From Spirochaetales bacterium (lineage in GTDB: Bacteria; Spirochaetota; Spirochaetia; Sphaerochaetales; Sphaerochaetaceae), in the NCBI GenBank assembly GCA_003247345.1, contig QJZS01000117.1:1-38223 (forward strand): a DNA stretch of 38,223 nt, given 5' to 3'. The notes under the pieces are model-generated. The model had not been told where the DNA came from. It worked only from the letters and a program-made list of their open reading frames with translations, and searched no databases. Each line of letters starts with the position of its first letter. Positions within the stretch are counted from its first letter, which is position 1. The position numbers were made by a program, and so were the translations under genes. Shown here in pieces: positions 18,640 to 27,982 of this stretch.

Positions 18640-19653
18640 ATGCAAATTAATTTGAAAGACCTAAAAAGAACCTATGGCGATTTGCATGCAGTGGATGGAA
18701 TCAGCCTATCCATACCCTCAAACACCATTTATGGCATTATTGGCAAGAGCGGTGCAGGTAAGTCGACATTAGTCAGATTGATTAGTTTGCTCGAACGACC
18801 TGATGCCGGTGAAGTATTTTTTGATGATATACGTGTTGACGACCTTAAAAAGGATGCTCTGATCGAGAGAAGACGAAGGATCGGGATGATCTTTCAGAAT
18901 TTCAATCTGTTCTCCAGTCGAAACGCTGAACAAAATATAGCCTATCCTCTGGAAATCACGGGAACGCCGAAGGGTGAAATCGACCAAAGGGTGCAGACTC
19001 TTTTGGCTTTGGTGGGTTTGGAAGGAAGGGGCAAAGCCCCGATCAGCACCCTAAGCGGAGGGCAGAAGCAGCGTGTTGCAATTGCACGTGCATTGGCTTG
19101 TAATCCTGACATCCTTTTTTGTGACGAGGCTACCAGTGCTTTGGATCCCCAGACCACCCATTCCATTCTTGCCTTATTAAAAGACATCCAGCGCAAAATG
19201 TCCTTGACTGTGGTCATGATCACTCACCAGATGGAAGTAGTACGGGATGCTTGTGATCAAGTGGCTGTACTCAATGATGGGGTTGTTGTAGAGCAAGGTC
19301 TGGTTGCTGATATTTTTGCAAATCCCTCCAGTGAGGTGACCAAGGAATTCCTTACCCATCTTGTTGGTGTGGACGATGCCTCAGCCTCCGATCAAATGGT
19401 CCAATGGTCCAAGAACAGCGGTGCCTATACCCTGCGATTCCGTGGCGGTACGACCGACCAGCCGATACTCAGTAAGATTAGCCGCCAAGTCGGTGTGGAT
19501 TTCAATATCCGGGCCGGCGGGGTTCAAAAAGTAGGAGATGTCCACATTGGTACCATGATCGTTGATATCAATGGTGAGGCAGAAGCACAGAAAAAGGCCA
19601 TCGAGGCACTGAATCAGATGGGTGTCGTGGTAGAGGAGGAACAGAGCATATGA
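18640..19653 (+). CDS. metN: Methionine ABC transporter ATP-binding protein
   Basis: GKSGAGKSTL, LSGGQKQRVAIARAL, CDEATSALDP; C-terminal NIL-type domain; followed by metI and metQ. Confidence 0.92.
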   Translation: MQINLKDLKRTYGDLHAVDGISLSIPSNTIYGIIGKSGAGKSTLVRLISLLERPDAGEVFFDDIRVDDLKKDALIERRRRIGMIFQNFNLFSSRNAEQNIAYPLEITGTPKGEIDQRVQTLLALVGLEGRGKAPISTLSGGQKQRVAIARALACNPDILFCDEATSALDPQTTHSILALLKDIQRKMSLTVVMITHQMEVVRDACDQVAVLNDGVVVEQGLVADIFANPSSEVTKEFLTHLVGVDDASASDQMVQWSKNSGAYTLRFRGGTTDQPILSKISRQVGVDFNIRAGGVQKVGDVHIGTMIVDINGEAEAQKKAIEALNQMGVVVEEEQSI

Positions 19654-20312
19654 GCAAACTATGGGTACTCGTATTTGGAGCAACCATGGAAACCTTGAGC
19701 ATGGTCCTATTCTCCACCTTATTTTCTCTCATTTTGGGTTTGCCTTTGGGTATTCTTCTTGCTGCAACTTCCAGTGAAGAACAAGGCGGAATCATTCCGC
19801 ATCCCGTATTGAATAATCTCTTGGGACGTATCGTAAACGTATTGCGTTCCTTTCCGTTCATCATATTGATGATTTTGTTGTTTCCCTTGTCCAGGCTTTT
19901 GATCGGGACAAGTATTGGTACTACGGCAACGATAGTACCGCTGTCCATCGCGGCAGCACCGTTTGTGGCTCGTATCATCGAGACCGCACTGAAGGAGGTG
20001 GATCCGGGGGTCGTTCAGGCCGCCCGTGCTATGGGTTCCACCAATTTTCAGATTGTAAGAAAGGTTTTGATTCCTGAGGCGCTTCCCTCCTTGGTCAGCG
20101 GAGTTACCCTGACGATCATCAACCTCATCGGCTATTCAGCCATGGCTGGTGCTATCGGGGGAGGAGGACTTGGAGACCTTGCCATTCGCTATGGCTACCA
20201 ACGTTTCCGTGGCGATATCATGTTTGTTGCTGTTGTCGTGATTCTGGTTCTCGTTGAGATCATCCAGGTCATAGGCAACAAGATCAGTGCCAGGCTGCTA
20301 GCCCGCCGTTGA
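19650..20312 (+). CDS. metI: Methionine ABC transporter permease
   Basis: VLRSFPFIILMILLFPLSRLLIGTSIGTTATIVPLSIAAAPFVAR; ARAMGSTNFQIVRKVLIPEALPSL. Confidence 0.93.
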   Translation: MSKLWVLVFGATMETLSMVLFSTLFSLILGLPLGILLAATSSEEQGGIIPHPVLNNLLGRIVNVLRSFPFIILMILLFPLSRLLIGTSIGTTATIVPLSIAAAPFVARIIETALKEVDPGVVQAARAMGSTNFQIVRKVLIPEALPSLVSGVTLTIINLIGYSAMAGAIGGGGLGDLAIRYGYQRFRGDIMFVAVVVILVLVEIIQVIGNKISARLLARR

Positions 20313-20366
20313 TCATCATTTTGACACATCTCTCATCCTAACGGGGGAGAGCAGGAGATACATTGT

Positions 20367-21173
20367 ATGAAAAAGATTATTAGTATTACTGTAGTATTGT
20401 TGCTTGCTGCTTCACTATTTGCAGCAGGAACAAAGGAAGAGGCAAGTTCCACGACACTTCTCGTGGGAGCTACCCCGGAACCACATGCCGCATTCCTTAA
20501 CCTTGTGGTTGATGACCTTGCTGCTCAGGGGATTACCTTGAAAGTTAAGGAGTTTACTGATTACGTAACTCCCAACGAAGCCTTGGAATCTGGGGAATTG
20601 GATGCCAACTACTTCCAGCACATCCCCTACCTTGAATCATTCAACAAGGAGAAGGGGTATCATCTGGTAAGTGCAGGTGGAATCCATGTAGAACCGTTTG
20701 CCGTATATTCAAATACCTATAAGAGTATTGATGCACTGCCAAACGGGGCAACCATTGCAATTCCGAATGATCCTACCAATGAAGGTAGAGCTTTGCTTTT
20801 GCTTGAAAGTGCTGGCTTGTTGAAGCTTGATTCCAATGCAGGCCTTGAGGCAACTCCGCTTGATATAGTTACCAATCCGAAGAACTTGAAGTTCCGTGAG
20901 ATTGAGGCAGCAAGTCTCCCTCGTGTACTTCAGGATGTTGATGCAGCTATCATCAATGGAAACTATGCAATACCTGCCGGTTTGATTGCAACCCGCGATG
21001 GACTTTTGGTCGAAGGTGCCGATAGCCCGTACGTGAATGTGGTCGCCGTAAAGGAAGGTCATGAAAATGATCCAGCCATTGTTGCCTTGGTAAAGGCTCT
21101 TCACAGCCAGAAGATTGCCGACTATGTAGCCGAGCGATATCCCAATGGGGAAGTCGTTTTGGTCAACGAGTAA
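20367..21173 (+). CDS. metQ: Methionine-type ABC transporter substrate-binding protein (NlpA family)
   Basis: LLVGATPEPHAAFLNLV, TDYVTPNEALESGELDANYFQHIPYLESFNKEKGYHL. Confidence 0.93.
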   Translation: MKKIISITVVLLLAASLFAAGTKEEASSTTLLVGATPEPHAAFLNLVVDDLAAQGITLKVKEFTDYVTPNEALESGELDANYFQHIPYLESFNKEKGYHLVSAGGIHVEPFAVYSNTYKSIDALPNGATIAIPNDPTNEGRALLLLESAGLLKLDSNAGLEATPLDIVTNPKNLKFREIEAASLPRVLQDVDAAIINGNYAIPAGLIATRDGLLVEGADSPYVNVVAVKEGHENDPAIVALVKALHSQKIADYVAERYPNGEVVLVNE

Positions 21174-21190
21174 GAATTTTTGATTGCTAC

Positions 21191-21225
21191 GAGCCTCCTA
21201 CCGCGCGGTTGGGAGGCTCTTTTTG
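21191..21225 (+). terminator. Rho-independent terminator of metNIQ
   Basis: GAGCCTCC...GGGAGGCTC stem followed by TTTTT. Confidence 0.85.
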
Positions 21226-21252
21226 TATAGATATACATTTAATCAGAGAATT

Positions 21253-21270
21253 ACTGAATATTAATGCATA
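21253..21270. promoter_or_regulatory. ARG-box-like site
   Basis: ACTGAATATTAATGCATA; one mismatch to wnTGAATwwwwATTCAnw. Confidence 0.4.
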
Positions 21271-21274
21271 AATG

Positions 21275-21303
21275 TTGACAGATTATGTATAAATATGTAC
21301 AAT
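21275..21303 (+). promoter_or_regulatory. Sigma-70 type promoter
   Basis: TTGACA-N17-TACAAT. Confidence 0.8.
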
Positions 21304-21329
21304 CACCGGACATAGCAACGGAGGCTGAT

Positions 21330-22340
21330 ATGATTTCTATGAAAGGGCGCAGTTTTTTAACTCTCAAGGATTTCTCAACAGAGGAGATCCTTCAGTTTCT
21401 TCAGCTTTCAATTGACTTGAAAGCAAAAAAGAAAGGACAACAGTATCCTGCAAATTTGCAAGGCAAATTGCTCGCAGACAAGAATATTGTTTTGATTTTT
21501 GATAAAAGTTCCACTCGTACCCGTTGCTCCTTTGAGGTTGCGGCATTTGATGAAGGTGCCCAGGTGACCTTCCTTACGAATAGTCAGATGGGTAAGAAGG
21601 AATCAATTGAAGACACAGCAAAAGTTTTGGGAAGAATGTACGACGGCATCCAATATCGTGGATTTTCCCAACAGTTGATTTCCGATCTCGCAAATTTCAG
21701 CGGAGTTCCCGTATGGAATGGGTTGACCGATGATGATCACCCGACCCAGGTTTTGGCTGATGTGCTCACAGCTATGGAGCATACGGGCAAGAAACCCAGT
21801 GATCTGAAGTTTGCCTATATCGGCGATGGAAGAAACAATGTTTCCAATGCCTTGATGATCGGAGCCGCAAAGTTGGGTATGGAATATCGCATTGCAGCAC
21901 CGAAGGAGTTGTTCCCTGCTCAGGATTTGCTTGATGAGCTCTCCCCTGTGGCAGGCAAGACAGGTGCCAAGATTTCGGTAACCACCGATCCGGCCGAAGC
22001 CGTGAAGGGAGTCGATGTCATCTACACTGATGTATGGGTATCCATGGGCGAGGAAGATCAAACTGCTTCGAGGATTGCCTTGTTGAAGGATTATCAGGTG
22101 ACGATGGACCTTCTTAAAGCTTCTGGAAATGACAATGTGTTGTTTGAACACTGTCTTCCTTCCTTCCACGATCTGAATACGAGCATAGCTCAGCAGATCC
22201 ACAGCCAATTTGGCTTGGAAGAGTTGGAAGTCACAGACGAAGTCTTCCGCAGCAAACACTCAATCGTCTTCGACGAGGCTGAGAACCGGATGCATACGAT
22301 CAAGGCTGTGATGGTTGCAACTCTTGCAGATCTTGCATAA
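21330..22340 (+). CDS. argF: Ornithine carbamoyltransferase
   Basis: [69 protein letters not shown] at 21330 follows GGAGG; the track ORF starts upstream of the predicted TSS. Confidence 0.93.
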   Translation: MISMKGRSFLTLKDFSTEEILQFLQLSIDLKAKKKGQQYPANLQGKLLADKNIVLIFDKSSTRTRCSFEVAAFDEGAQVTFLTNSQMGKKESIEDTAKVLGRMYDGIQYRGFSQQLISDLANFSGVPVWNGLTDDDHPTQVLADVLTAMEHTGKKPSDLKFAYIGDGRNNVSNALMIGAAKLGMEYRIAAPKELFPAQDLLDELSPVAGKTGAKISVTTDPAEAVKGVDVIYTDVWVSMGEEDQTASRIALLKDYQVTMDLLKASGNDNVLFEHCLPSFHDLNTSIAQQIHSQFGLEELEVTDEVFRSKHSIVFDEAENRMHTIKAVMVATLADLA

Positions 22341-22359
22341 GACGGCAAAAATCTAATGA

Positions 22360-22391
22360 TTGTCTTCCCTTCCCGGGAAGGCAATTTTTTT
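22360..22391 (+). terminator. Rho-independent terminator of the carbamoyltransferase gene
   Basis: TTGTCTTCC/GGAAGGCAA stem followed by TTTTTTT. Confidence 0.85.
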
Positions 22392-22412
22392 GTCTGTACC
22401 CAAAAATACGAG

Positions 22413-22440
22413 TCATTTTGATTCGTGTGTGTCAAAATGA
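22413..22440. promoter_or_regulatory. Inverted repeat, candidate upstream activator site
   Basis: TCATTTTGA-N10-TCAAAATGA, perfect 9-bp arms. Confidence 0.55.
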
Positions 22441-22592
22441 TACGAATATGAACCTGATTTCGCTATTGGGGTATCGCAGTGACCCAACAGGAAAGAAAGC
22501 ATAACATTGTATGATCGATCTTGGGGTTGTAATACCTATGCAACTTCTGCAGATATAAGTAATTAAAAATATTTTATAGAACAAGTAAAAAC

Positions 22593-22610
22593 TTGGCACG
22601 CCTCTTGCAT
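22593..22610 (+). promoter_or_regulatory. Sigma-54 (-24/-12) promoter
   Basis: TTGGCACG-CCTC-TTGCAT matches YTGGCACG-N4-TTGCW with GG and GC separated by 10 bp. Confidence 0.85.
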
Positions 22611-22668
22611 TTATGTATATGACTCCCGAAAAGGAGCAGAAAAGAACAAAATAACACGGAGGTGTCGT

Positions 22669-23097
22669 ATGAGATATTTAGCAACAAGACAAAATTACAA
22701 TTCACCGGTTGAGTCGGCCTTTGACTCCATGTTCAACAACATGCTTGGTGACTGGGGATTATACTCCAGTAAAGTACCTGCAGTAGATATTACTGAAAAG
22801 GATGACGCGTATGTTCTGGAAGCGGAACTCCCTGGATACAAACAGGAAGAAGTGAAGGTCAGCATTGAGAAGCATGTGTTGACGCTCAGCTCAAAGAAGG
22901 AGAGCAAGAAGGACGATAAGGCAAAGAAACATTTGGTTTCTGAGCGTTACTACCAGTGCTTCGAACGTTCCTTCTCCTTGCCCGAGGATGTAAATGAGGA
23001 GCAAATCGAGGGAGAATTCTCCAACGGGGTGCTCAAGCTTTCTCTTCCTAAAAAGGAAGTGGTTAAGCCGAAGGCAATAGAAGTAAAAATTAAATAA
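22669..23097 (+). CDS. Hsp20/alpha-crystallin family small heat shock protein
   Basis: VPAVDITEKDDAYVLEAELPGYKQEEVKVSIE, RSFSLPEDVNEEQIEGEFSNGVLKLSLPKKE. Confidence 0.95.
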   Translation: MRYLATRQNYNSPVESAFDSMFNNMLGDWGLYSSKVPAVDITEKDDAYVLEAELPGYKQEEVKVSIEKHVLTLSSKKESKKDDKAKKHLVSERYYQCFERSFSLPEDVNEEQIEGEFSNGVLKLSLPKKEVVKPKAIEVKIK

Positions 23098-23119
23098 TCT
23101 GGATGAACAACCATCCTGT

Positions 23120-23157
23120 ACATGCAAGGCCCCGCGATGAACGGGGCTTTTGCATGT
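23120..23157. terminator. Bidirectional terminator between hsp20 and the M20 peptidase gene
   Basis: ACATGCAA-GGCCCCG-CGATGAA-CGGGGC-TTTTGCATGT. Confidence 0.85.
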
Positions 23158-24604
23158 CACCACGTTTTCAGAAGTGTTTGGTAGAATTGCTGTGCCTTCC
23201 TGATATTGTCCAAACTGATTCGTTCATCGGGGGCATGCATTCTATCCACTTCATCTTTTGTCATTCGTGCCGGAGTGAACCGGAAGATGTTTTTGCTGAG
23301 TCTTTCGTACTTTCTTGCATCGGTTGCTCCGAGCATAAGATACGGGGTTACCAATGCATCGGGAAATATCGTTCGTATCGTGTTAGAGATGAATGAAAAT
23401 TCATTGCATTCCACGCTGCTTACCTTTGATGGGGCATTGTAACGTAAGGATTTCACTTGGACTTCATCTTCCTTTATCGTCTGTTTCACCCAGGAGATGA
23501 CCTCTCTTTCCCCTTGGCCTGGGAGAACCCTCGCATTCACTTGGGCCACGGCTTGTTGGGCGATTACGTTGCTTTTATCACTGGCTGAGATGACTGTAGG
23601 AACTACAGTGGTACGGATCAATGCATTGAGTGTAGAGCTCTTCGTAAATATTGCTTGCAACAGAGGCTTTGTTGCCCAGAGATTGAGGAAGAGCAAACTG
23701 TAAGGCAACGGGCCTTCCTTGCCTAGGTTGGTCAGCATCTGCTTGACCGGATAGGTGATTGTTGGTGGCATCTGACTCTGTTCCAATCGGCTGACTGCCT
23801 TTGAAAGTACCCCTAATGCAGTGGGGAATGTCGGAGTTGATGAGTGCCCCGCAACCTTTTTGACAGAGAGCTCCATATCTAGGTAGCCTTTCTCCCCAAT
23901 GCCGACCACTGCAATGCTCTGGTCAAAACCTTTGATGTAGTTTTCGCTTACGACCCCACCTTCATCAAGGACAAAACTGAATGATAAGTTTTGCATTTCA
24001 AAATAGCTTACAATTCTACTGGCACCTTCGGTGCTACTGTTGCTCTCCTCATCACATCCGAAGGCAACATACCAGGTATGCTTCAAAGACTCTCCTGATT
24101 GCAGGATCTGTTCAAATGCCGAGAGAATGCTGACAACTTGGAGCTTGCAGTCAAAACTTCCTCGCCCATACAGGTAATCATCCGCAACAGTACCTTGGAA
24201 CGGAGGATAGGACCATTGGTCTTCTTTTGCATTTACGACATCATAATGTGCTGTGAGAAGGGCTGGCTGATTTGATGCATCGGTTCCCTGGAACCGATAC
24301 ACAAGATTGTATGGACCTATCTCCTCAGATTCGATCCGATGCGCTGCACACGACGGGAATGAAGTCTGTATAACATCAATGAGCAGAGAGAACTGGGACC
24401 AATCTGTTCTGGAAGGGTCGGCATACGATACTGTTTTGCATGCGATTGCCTTGGTCAGAATATCTACAGCTCTACAGCCTGAGGCATTTCCGAGGTGACG
24501 ACATGATTGTCAGAAATGGTTGGTTTCTTACGCAATACCAGGGTTCTTCCCAGTAAAATAAGAATAAAAAGTAACAGAAAGCTAATAAGGATAATGAAAA
24601 GCAT
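23157..24604 (-). pseudogene. M20 family metallopeptidase (PM20D1/CPS1-like) with N-terminal membrane anchor, frameshifted
   Basis: The N-terminal frame from ATG 24604 reads MLFIILISFLLLFILILLGRTLVLRKKPTISDNHVVTSEMPQAVEL*. The catalytic frame, open from 24509, reads ...RAVDILTKAIACKTVSYADPS...LLTAHYDVV...YGRGSFDCK...CDEES. The frames join exactly if one copy of an 8-bp tandem repeat (24463-24478) is removed. Confidence 0.8.
24463..24478. repeat. Perfect 8-bp tandem duplication (TCTACAGC x2)
   Basis: Direct reading: tctacagctctacagc. Confidence 0.97.
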
Positions 24605-24652
24605 GGCGAAACCCCGCAACAATTCTTTTGTTTTTTACAGTTAGATGGTATA

Positions 24653-24663
24653 TTGTAGTACAA
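24653..24663. promoter_or_regulatory. Palindrome, candidate TetR-family operator
   Basis: TTGTA-G-TACAA in the divergent intergenic region. Confidence 0.35.
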
Positions 24664-24697
24664 CAATAAATTTCTACCAACAGTAGGAGTAGGGTGC

Positions 24698-25303
24698 ATG
24701 CCGAAAAAGATAGACCATGAAGAGCGAAAAGAGAAAATATTACAGACAGCACTGAGAGTGTTCGCTAGAGAGGGCTATCGCGACTCCAATCTATCTTTGA
24801 TTGCGACCGAATGCGGGATCTCACGACCTACCATCTATCAGTATTTCAAGGACAAGGAAGAAATTTATTATTACGCTGTAAAACTTGTCACAGGAAGAAT
24901 GTTCAACAAGTATGCATCGTTTGCATGGTCCACTGATCAAGACTACATCAGCCGGATCACTACAATCTGTTGGGATATCATGCAAACAGCAAGCGAACAG
25001 AGCGGAGAATTGACCAGTCTGGTTGATGTAATGCTCCAGATGAAGAAAGAAGGGCGTGATTTCAATCAGATAATACTTCGGAGAACTGCAAAGCTCACCA
25101 TTCTTTTTAAGAGACTGTTGCGCATGGGCGTTAATGAAGGGCAAATCATCGATTGCGATTTGAATCGAATTGCAGATCACATCCTGTTGTTGCTTGAGTC
25201 TTCCTGTTTTCAGGTAGCTTTTCTGGATACGTTCGATATGCAACTATCAAAGCAATTGATCGGGACCTATCTTGATTTCTATCGGGTGGGCAATAGTTTC
25301 TAG
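24698..25303 (+). CDS. TetR/AcrR family transcriptional regulator
   Basis: KILQTALRVFAREGYRDSNLSLIATECGISRPTIYQYFKDKEEIYYYAV HTH. Confidence 0.92.
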   Translation: MPKKIDHEERKEKILQTALRVFAREGYRDSNLSLIATECGISRPTIYQYFKDKEEIYYYAVKLVTGRMFNKYASFAWSTDQDYISRITTICWDIMQTASEQSGELTSLVDVMLQMKKEGRDFNQIILRRTAKLTILFKRLLRMGVNEGQIIDCDLNRIADHILLLLESSCFQVAFLDTFDMQLSKQLIGTYLDFYRVGNSF

Positions 25304-25399
25304 CCGATAGCAATAATCCTCACTATATTAATATATGTACAGGACTGAAGACCCTAAGAGTGGGGTCGGTTGCTTCATACCTAAAGGTGAGGAGTATCC

Positions 25400-27982
25400 A
25401 TGAATATAGATAAAATGACAATTAAGCTGCGTCAGGCACTCGGTGATGCCGATATGCTTGCCAACGAAAGTGGAAACGCAGAGATCACTACAGAACATCT
25501 TTTGCTGGCATTGCTTGCACAGAAAGAAGGTCTCCTTATGCCGTTGTTCGATCGGTTGGGGGTGAGGCCTGCATTGGTGAGTGCAAAGCTGGAAGAGTTG
25601 GTCAAGAAACTTCCTAAATCGTATGGAGGAAATGCCCAACGTTCGATTTCCGCCCAATTGGGGAACCAGCTGTATGCCGCCGATAAGATTGCTTCTGATT
25701 TTAAAGACCAGTATTTGAGTGCGGAGCATGTACTGTTGGCTGTTCTTGATGACAACTCAGAAACCAGCAGAGCTCTCAAGAGCCTTGGAGTGACCAAGGA
25801 TTCGATTATGCAAGCACTGCAGACCATACGAGGAAACCAGACAATCCAGAATGAGGATCCTGAAAGCCGTTACCAAGCACTGCAGAAATATTGCAAGGAC
25901 ATGACGAATCTGGCCCGACAGGGGAAACTGGATCCTGTCATTGGCCGTGATGAGGAAATACGGCGTGTGATGCAGGTCCTTTCGCGAAGGACAAAGAATA
26001 ATCCGGTATTAATCGGTGAGCCTGGAGTAGGAAAAACGGCAATCGTTGAGGGTCTTGCCTTGCGTATAGCCTCTGCTGATGTCCCTGAATCACTGAAGGA
26101 CAAGCAGATACTCAGCCTTGATCTGGGAGCTTTGGTTGCCGGAGCGAAGTTCAGAGGAGAGTTTGAGGAACGCTTGAAAGCGGTTGTCCAGGAAGTCACA
26201 TCCAGCGAAGGGCGAATCATCCTGTTCATCGATGAGCTGCATACCATCGTAGGAGCTGGTGCCAGTGAAGGGTCCACGGATGCTTCCAATTTGATCAAGC
26301 CCGCCCTCGCAAGAGGCGAGTTGCATGCAATCGGCGCAACAACGCTGGACGAGTATCGTAAATATATCGAGCCGGATAAGGCGTTGGAACGAAGATTTCA
26401 GCCGGTATTCACCAAGGAACCGACGGTAGAATCAACCATTGCAATCCTACGTGGATTGAAGGAACGTTATGAAGTACACCACGGGGTGCGGATCAAGGAT
26501 GAGGCACTGGTTGCCGCTGCCACGCTGAGCAATCGGTACATCACCAACCGATTTCTTCCTGATAAGGCCATCGATTTGGTAGATGAGGCTGCCAGCCAAT
26601 TGAAAATGGAAATTGAGAGCCAGCCTGAGGAATTGGACCAGATTGAGCGGAAAATACTGCAGCTGAACATTGAGAAGCAGGCTTTATCTCGTGAAACTGA
26701 TAAAGCAAGTTCCGAGCGTATGGGCAAGATTGAAAGTGAATTGAGTGAATTGAAAGGAAAACGCGACTCCATGCATTTGCAATGGGGAAATGAACGTAAT
26801 TCCATTGCACAATTGCGTGAGAACAAAGCTCGTTTGGAACAGCTGAAAACTGAAGAGCAGCGTGCTGAGAGGGATGGCGATCTTGCCAAGGCTGCACAGA
26901 TCAAGCACGGGGAGATCCCTGACTTGATGAGGCAGATTGAAAAGATGTCAGAGCAATTGGCCAGTGTGCAAACTGAAGGAAGGCAGATGTTGCGCGAAGA
27001 GGTCAGCGAAGACGATATTGCCCGTATTGTCAGCAACTGGACAGGTGTTCCTGTTACCAAAATGAAAGAAAGCGAGATGCAGAAGTACTTGCATCTTGAA
27101 CAAACGCTTGCAGCTCAGGTAGTCGGCCAAAAGCAAGCCATTCAAGCGGTAAGCGATGCCATAAGACGCAATAAAGCAGGAATCGGGGACGAACACAGGC
27201 CGTTGGGTACATTCCTATTCGCCGGTCCTACCGGGGTGGGAAAGACTTTGTTGGCAAAGGTTCTGGCTCAATTCTTGTTTGATGACGAGAAAGCTTTGAC
27301 TCGAATTGATATGAGTGAGTATATGGAGAAGTTCTCAGTCAGTAGATTGATCGGAGCTCCTCCGGGGTATGTCGGGTATGACCAAGGCGGACAATTGACG
27401 GAAGTCGTACGCCGCCGACCGTATTCGGTAATTCTCTTTGATGAAATCGAGAAGGCTCATCCTGATGTATTCAATGTGCTTTTGCAATTGCTGGATGATG
27501 GCAGGTTGACCGACGGACAAGGTCGTGTGGTTGACTTTACCAATACGGTAATCATTCTGACGAGTAACTTGGGCAGCCAACAATTGCTGAGTGCAAAAAG
27601 TCATGAGGAAGGCTCGAAAATGGTGAATGAGATCATTCATGCCTCGTTCAAACCAGAGTTTATCAACCGACTTGATGAAATCATTATCTTTGAGAGCTTG
27701 GGACCAGAACACATTAAAAAGATTGTGGTTCTCCAGCTTGATCAGCTTCGTCAGAGGCTGGAGAAGAGAGGGTACCTTCTTTCTTGGGATGATGATGTAC
27801 TGCAACTGTTATACAGTGAGGGATATGATCCAGTCTTTGGCGCTCGTCCAATTCGTCGTGCAATACAGAGATTGGTGGAAAATCCCCTTTCGGTGAAATT
27901 GCTTTCCGGAGAGATCAAACAGGGCCAGCAAATTTTGCTTACCCGTAGTGGCGATGCTGTGGAAGCAGTGGTGGTCAAGTAA
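25400..27982 (+). CDS. clpB: ATP-dependent disaggregase ClpB
   Basis: N-terminal Clp repeats, [30 protein letters not shown], coiled-coil middle domain, [48 protein letters not shown]. Confidence 0.97.
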   Translation: MNIDKMTIKLRQALGDADMLANESGNAEITTEHLLLALLAQKEGLLMPLFDRLGVRPALVSAKLEELVKKLPKSYGGNAQRSISAQLGNQLYAADKIASDFKDQYLSAEHVLLAVLDDNSETSRALKSLGVTKDSIMQALQTIRGNQTIQNEDPESRYQALQKYCKDMTNLARQGKLDPVIGRDEEIRRVMQVLSRRTKNNPVLIGEPGVGKTAIVEGLALRIASADVPESLKDKQILSLDLGALVAGAKFRGEFEERLKAVVQEVTSSEGRIILFIDELHTIVGAGASEGSTDASNLIKPALARGELHAIGATTLDEYRKYIEPDKALERRFQPVFTKEPTVESTIAILRGLKERYEVHHGVRIKDEALVAAATLSNRYITNRFLPDKAIDLVDEAASQLKMEIESQPEELDQIERKILQLNIEKQALSRETDKASSERMGKIESELSELKGKRDSMHLQWGNERNSIAQLRENKARLEQLKTEEQRAERDGDLAKAAQIKHGEIPDLMRQIEKMSEQLASVQTEGRQMLREEVSEDDIARIVSNWTGVPVTKMKESEMQKYLHLEQTLAAQVVGQKQAIQAVSDAIRRNKAGIGDEHRPLGTFLFAGPTGVGKTLLAKVLAQFLFDDEKALTRIDMSEYMEKFSVSRLIGAPPGYVGYDQGGQLTEVVRRRPYSVILFDEIEKAHPDVFNVLLQLLDDGRLTDGQGRVVDFTNTVIILTSNLGSQQLLSAKSHEEGSKMVNEIIHASFKPEFINRLDEIIIFESLGPEHIKKIVVLQLDQLRQRLEKRGYLLSWDDDVLQLLYSEGYDPVFGARPIRRAIQRLVENPLSVKLLSGEIKQGQQILLTRSGDAVEAVVVK

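Noticed and set aside
22618-22668. RNA thermometer in the hsp20 5' UTR
   Set aside because: CTCC/GGAG pairing is only about 4 bp and does not convincingly sequester the CGGAGG Shine-Dalgarno; no ROSE-like U-tract.
24472-24699. 75-aa minus-strand ORF listed upstream of the M20 gene
   Set aside because: Different frame from the anchor-encoding reading frame that starts at ATG 24604; Cys-rich nonsense translation.
25350-25367. GACCCTA-AGAG-TGGGGTC hairpin before clpB as a possible heat-shock element
   Set aside because: Does not match CIRCE and has no T-tract; too short to assign a function.
26467-27060. 197-aa antisense ORF in clpB
   Set aside because: Cys/Ser/Leu-rich shadow ORF opposite the clpB coiled-coil region; no domain recognised.
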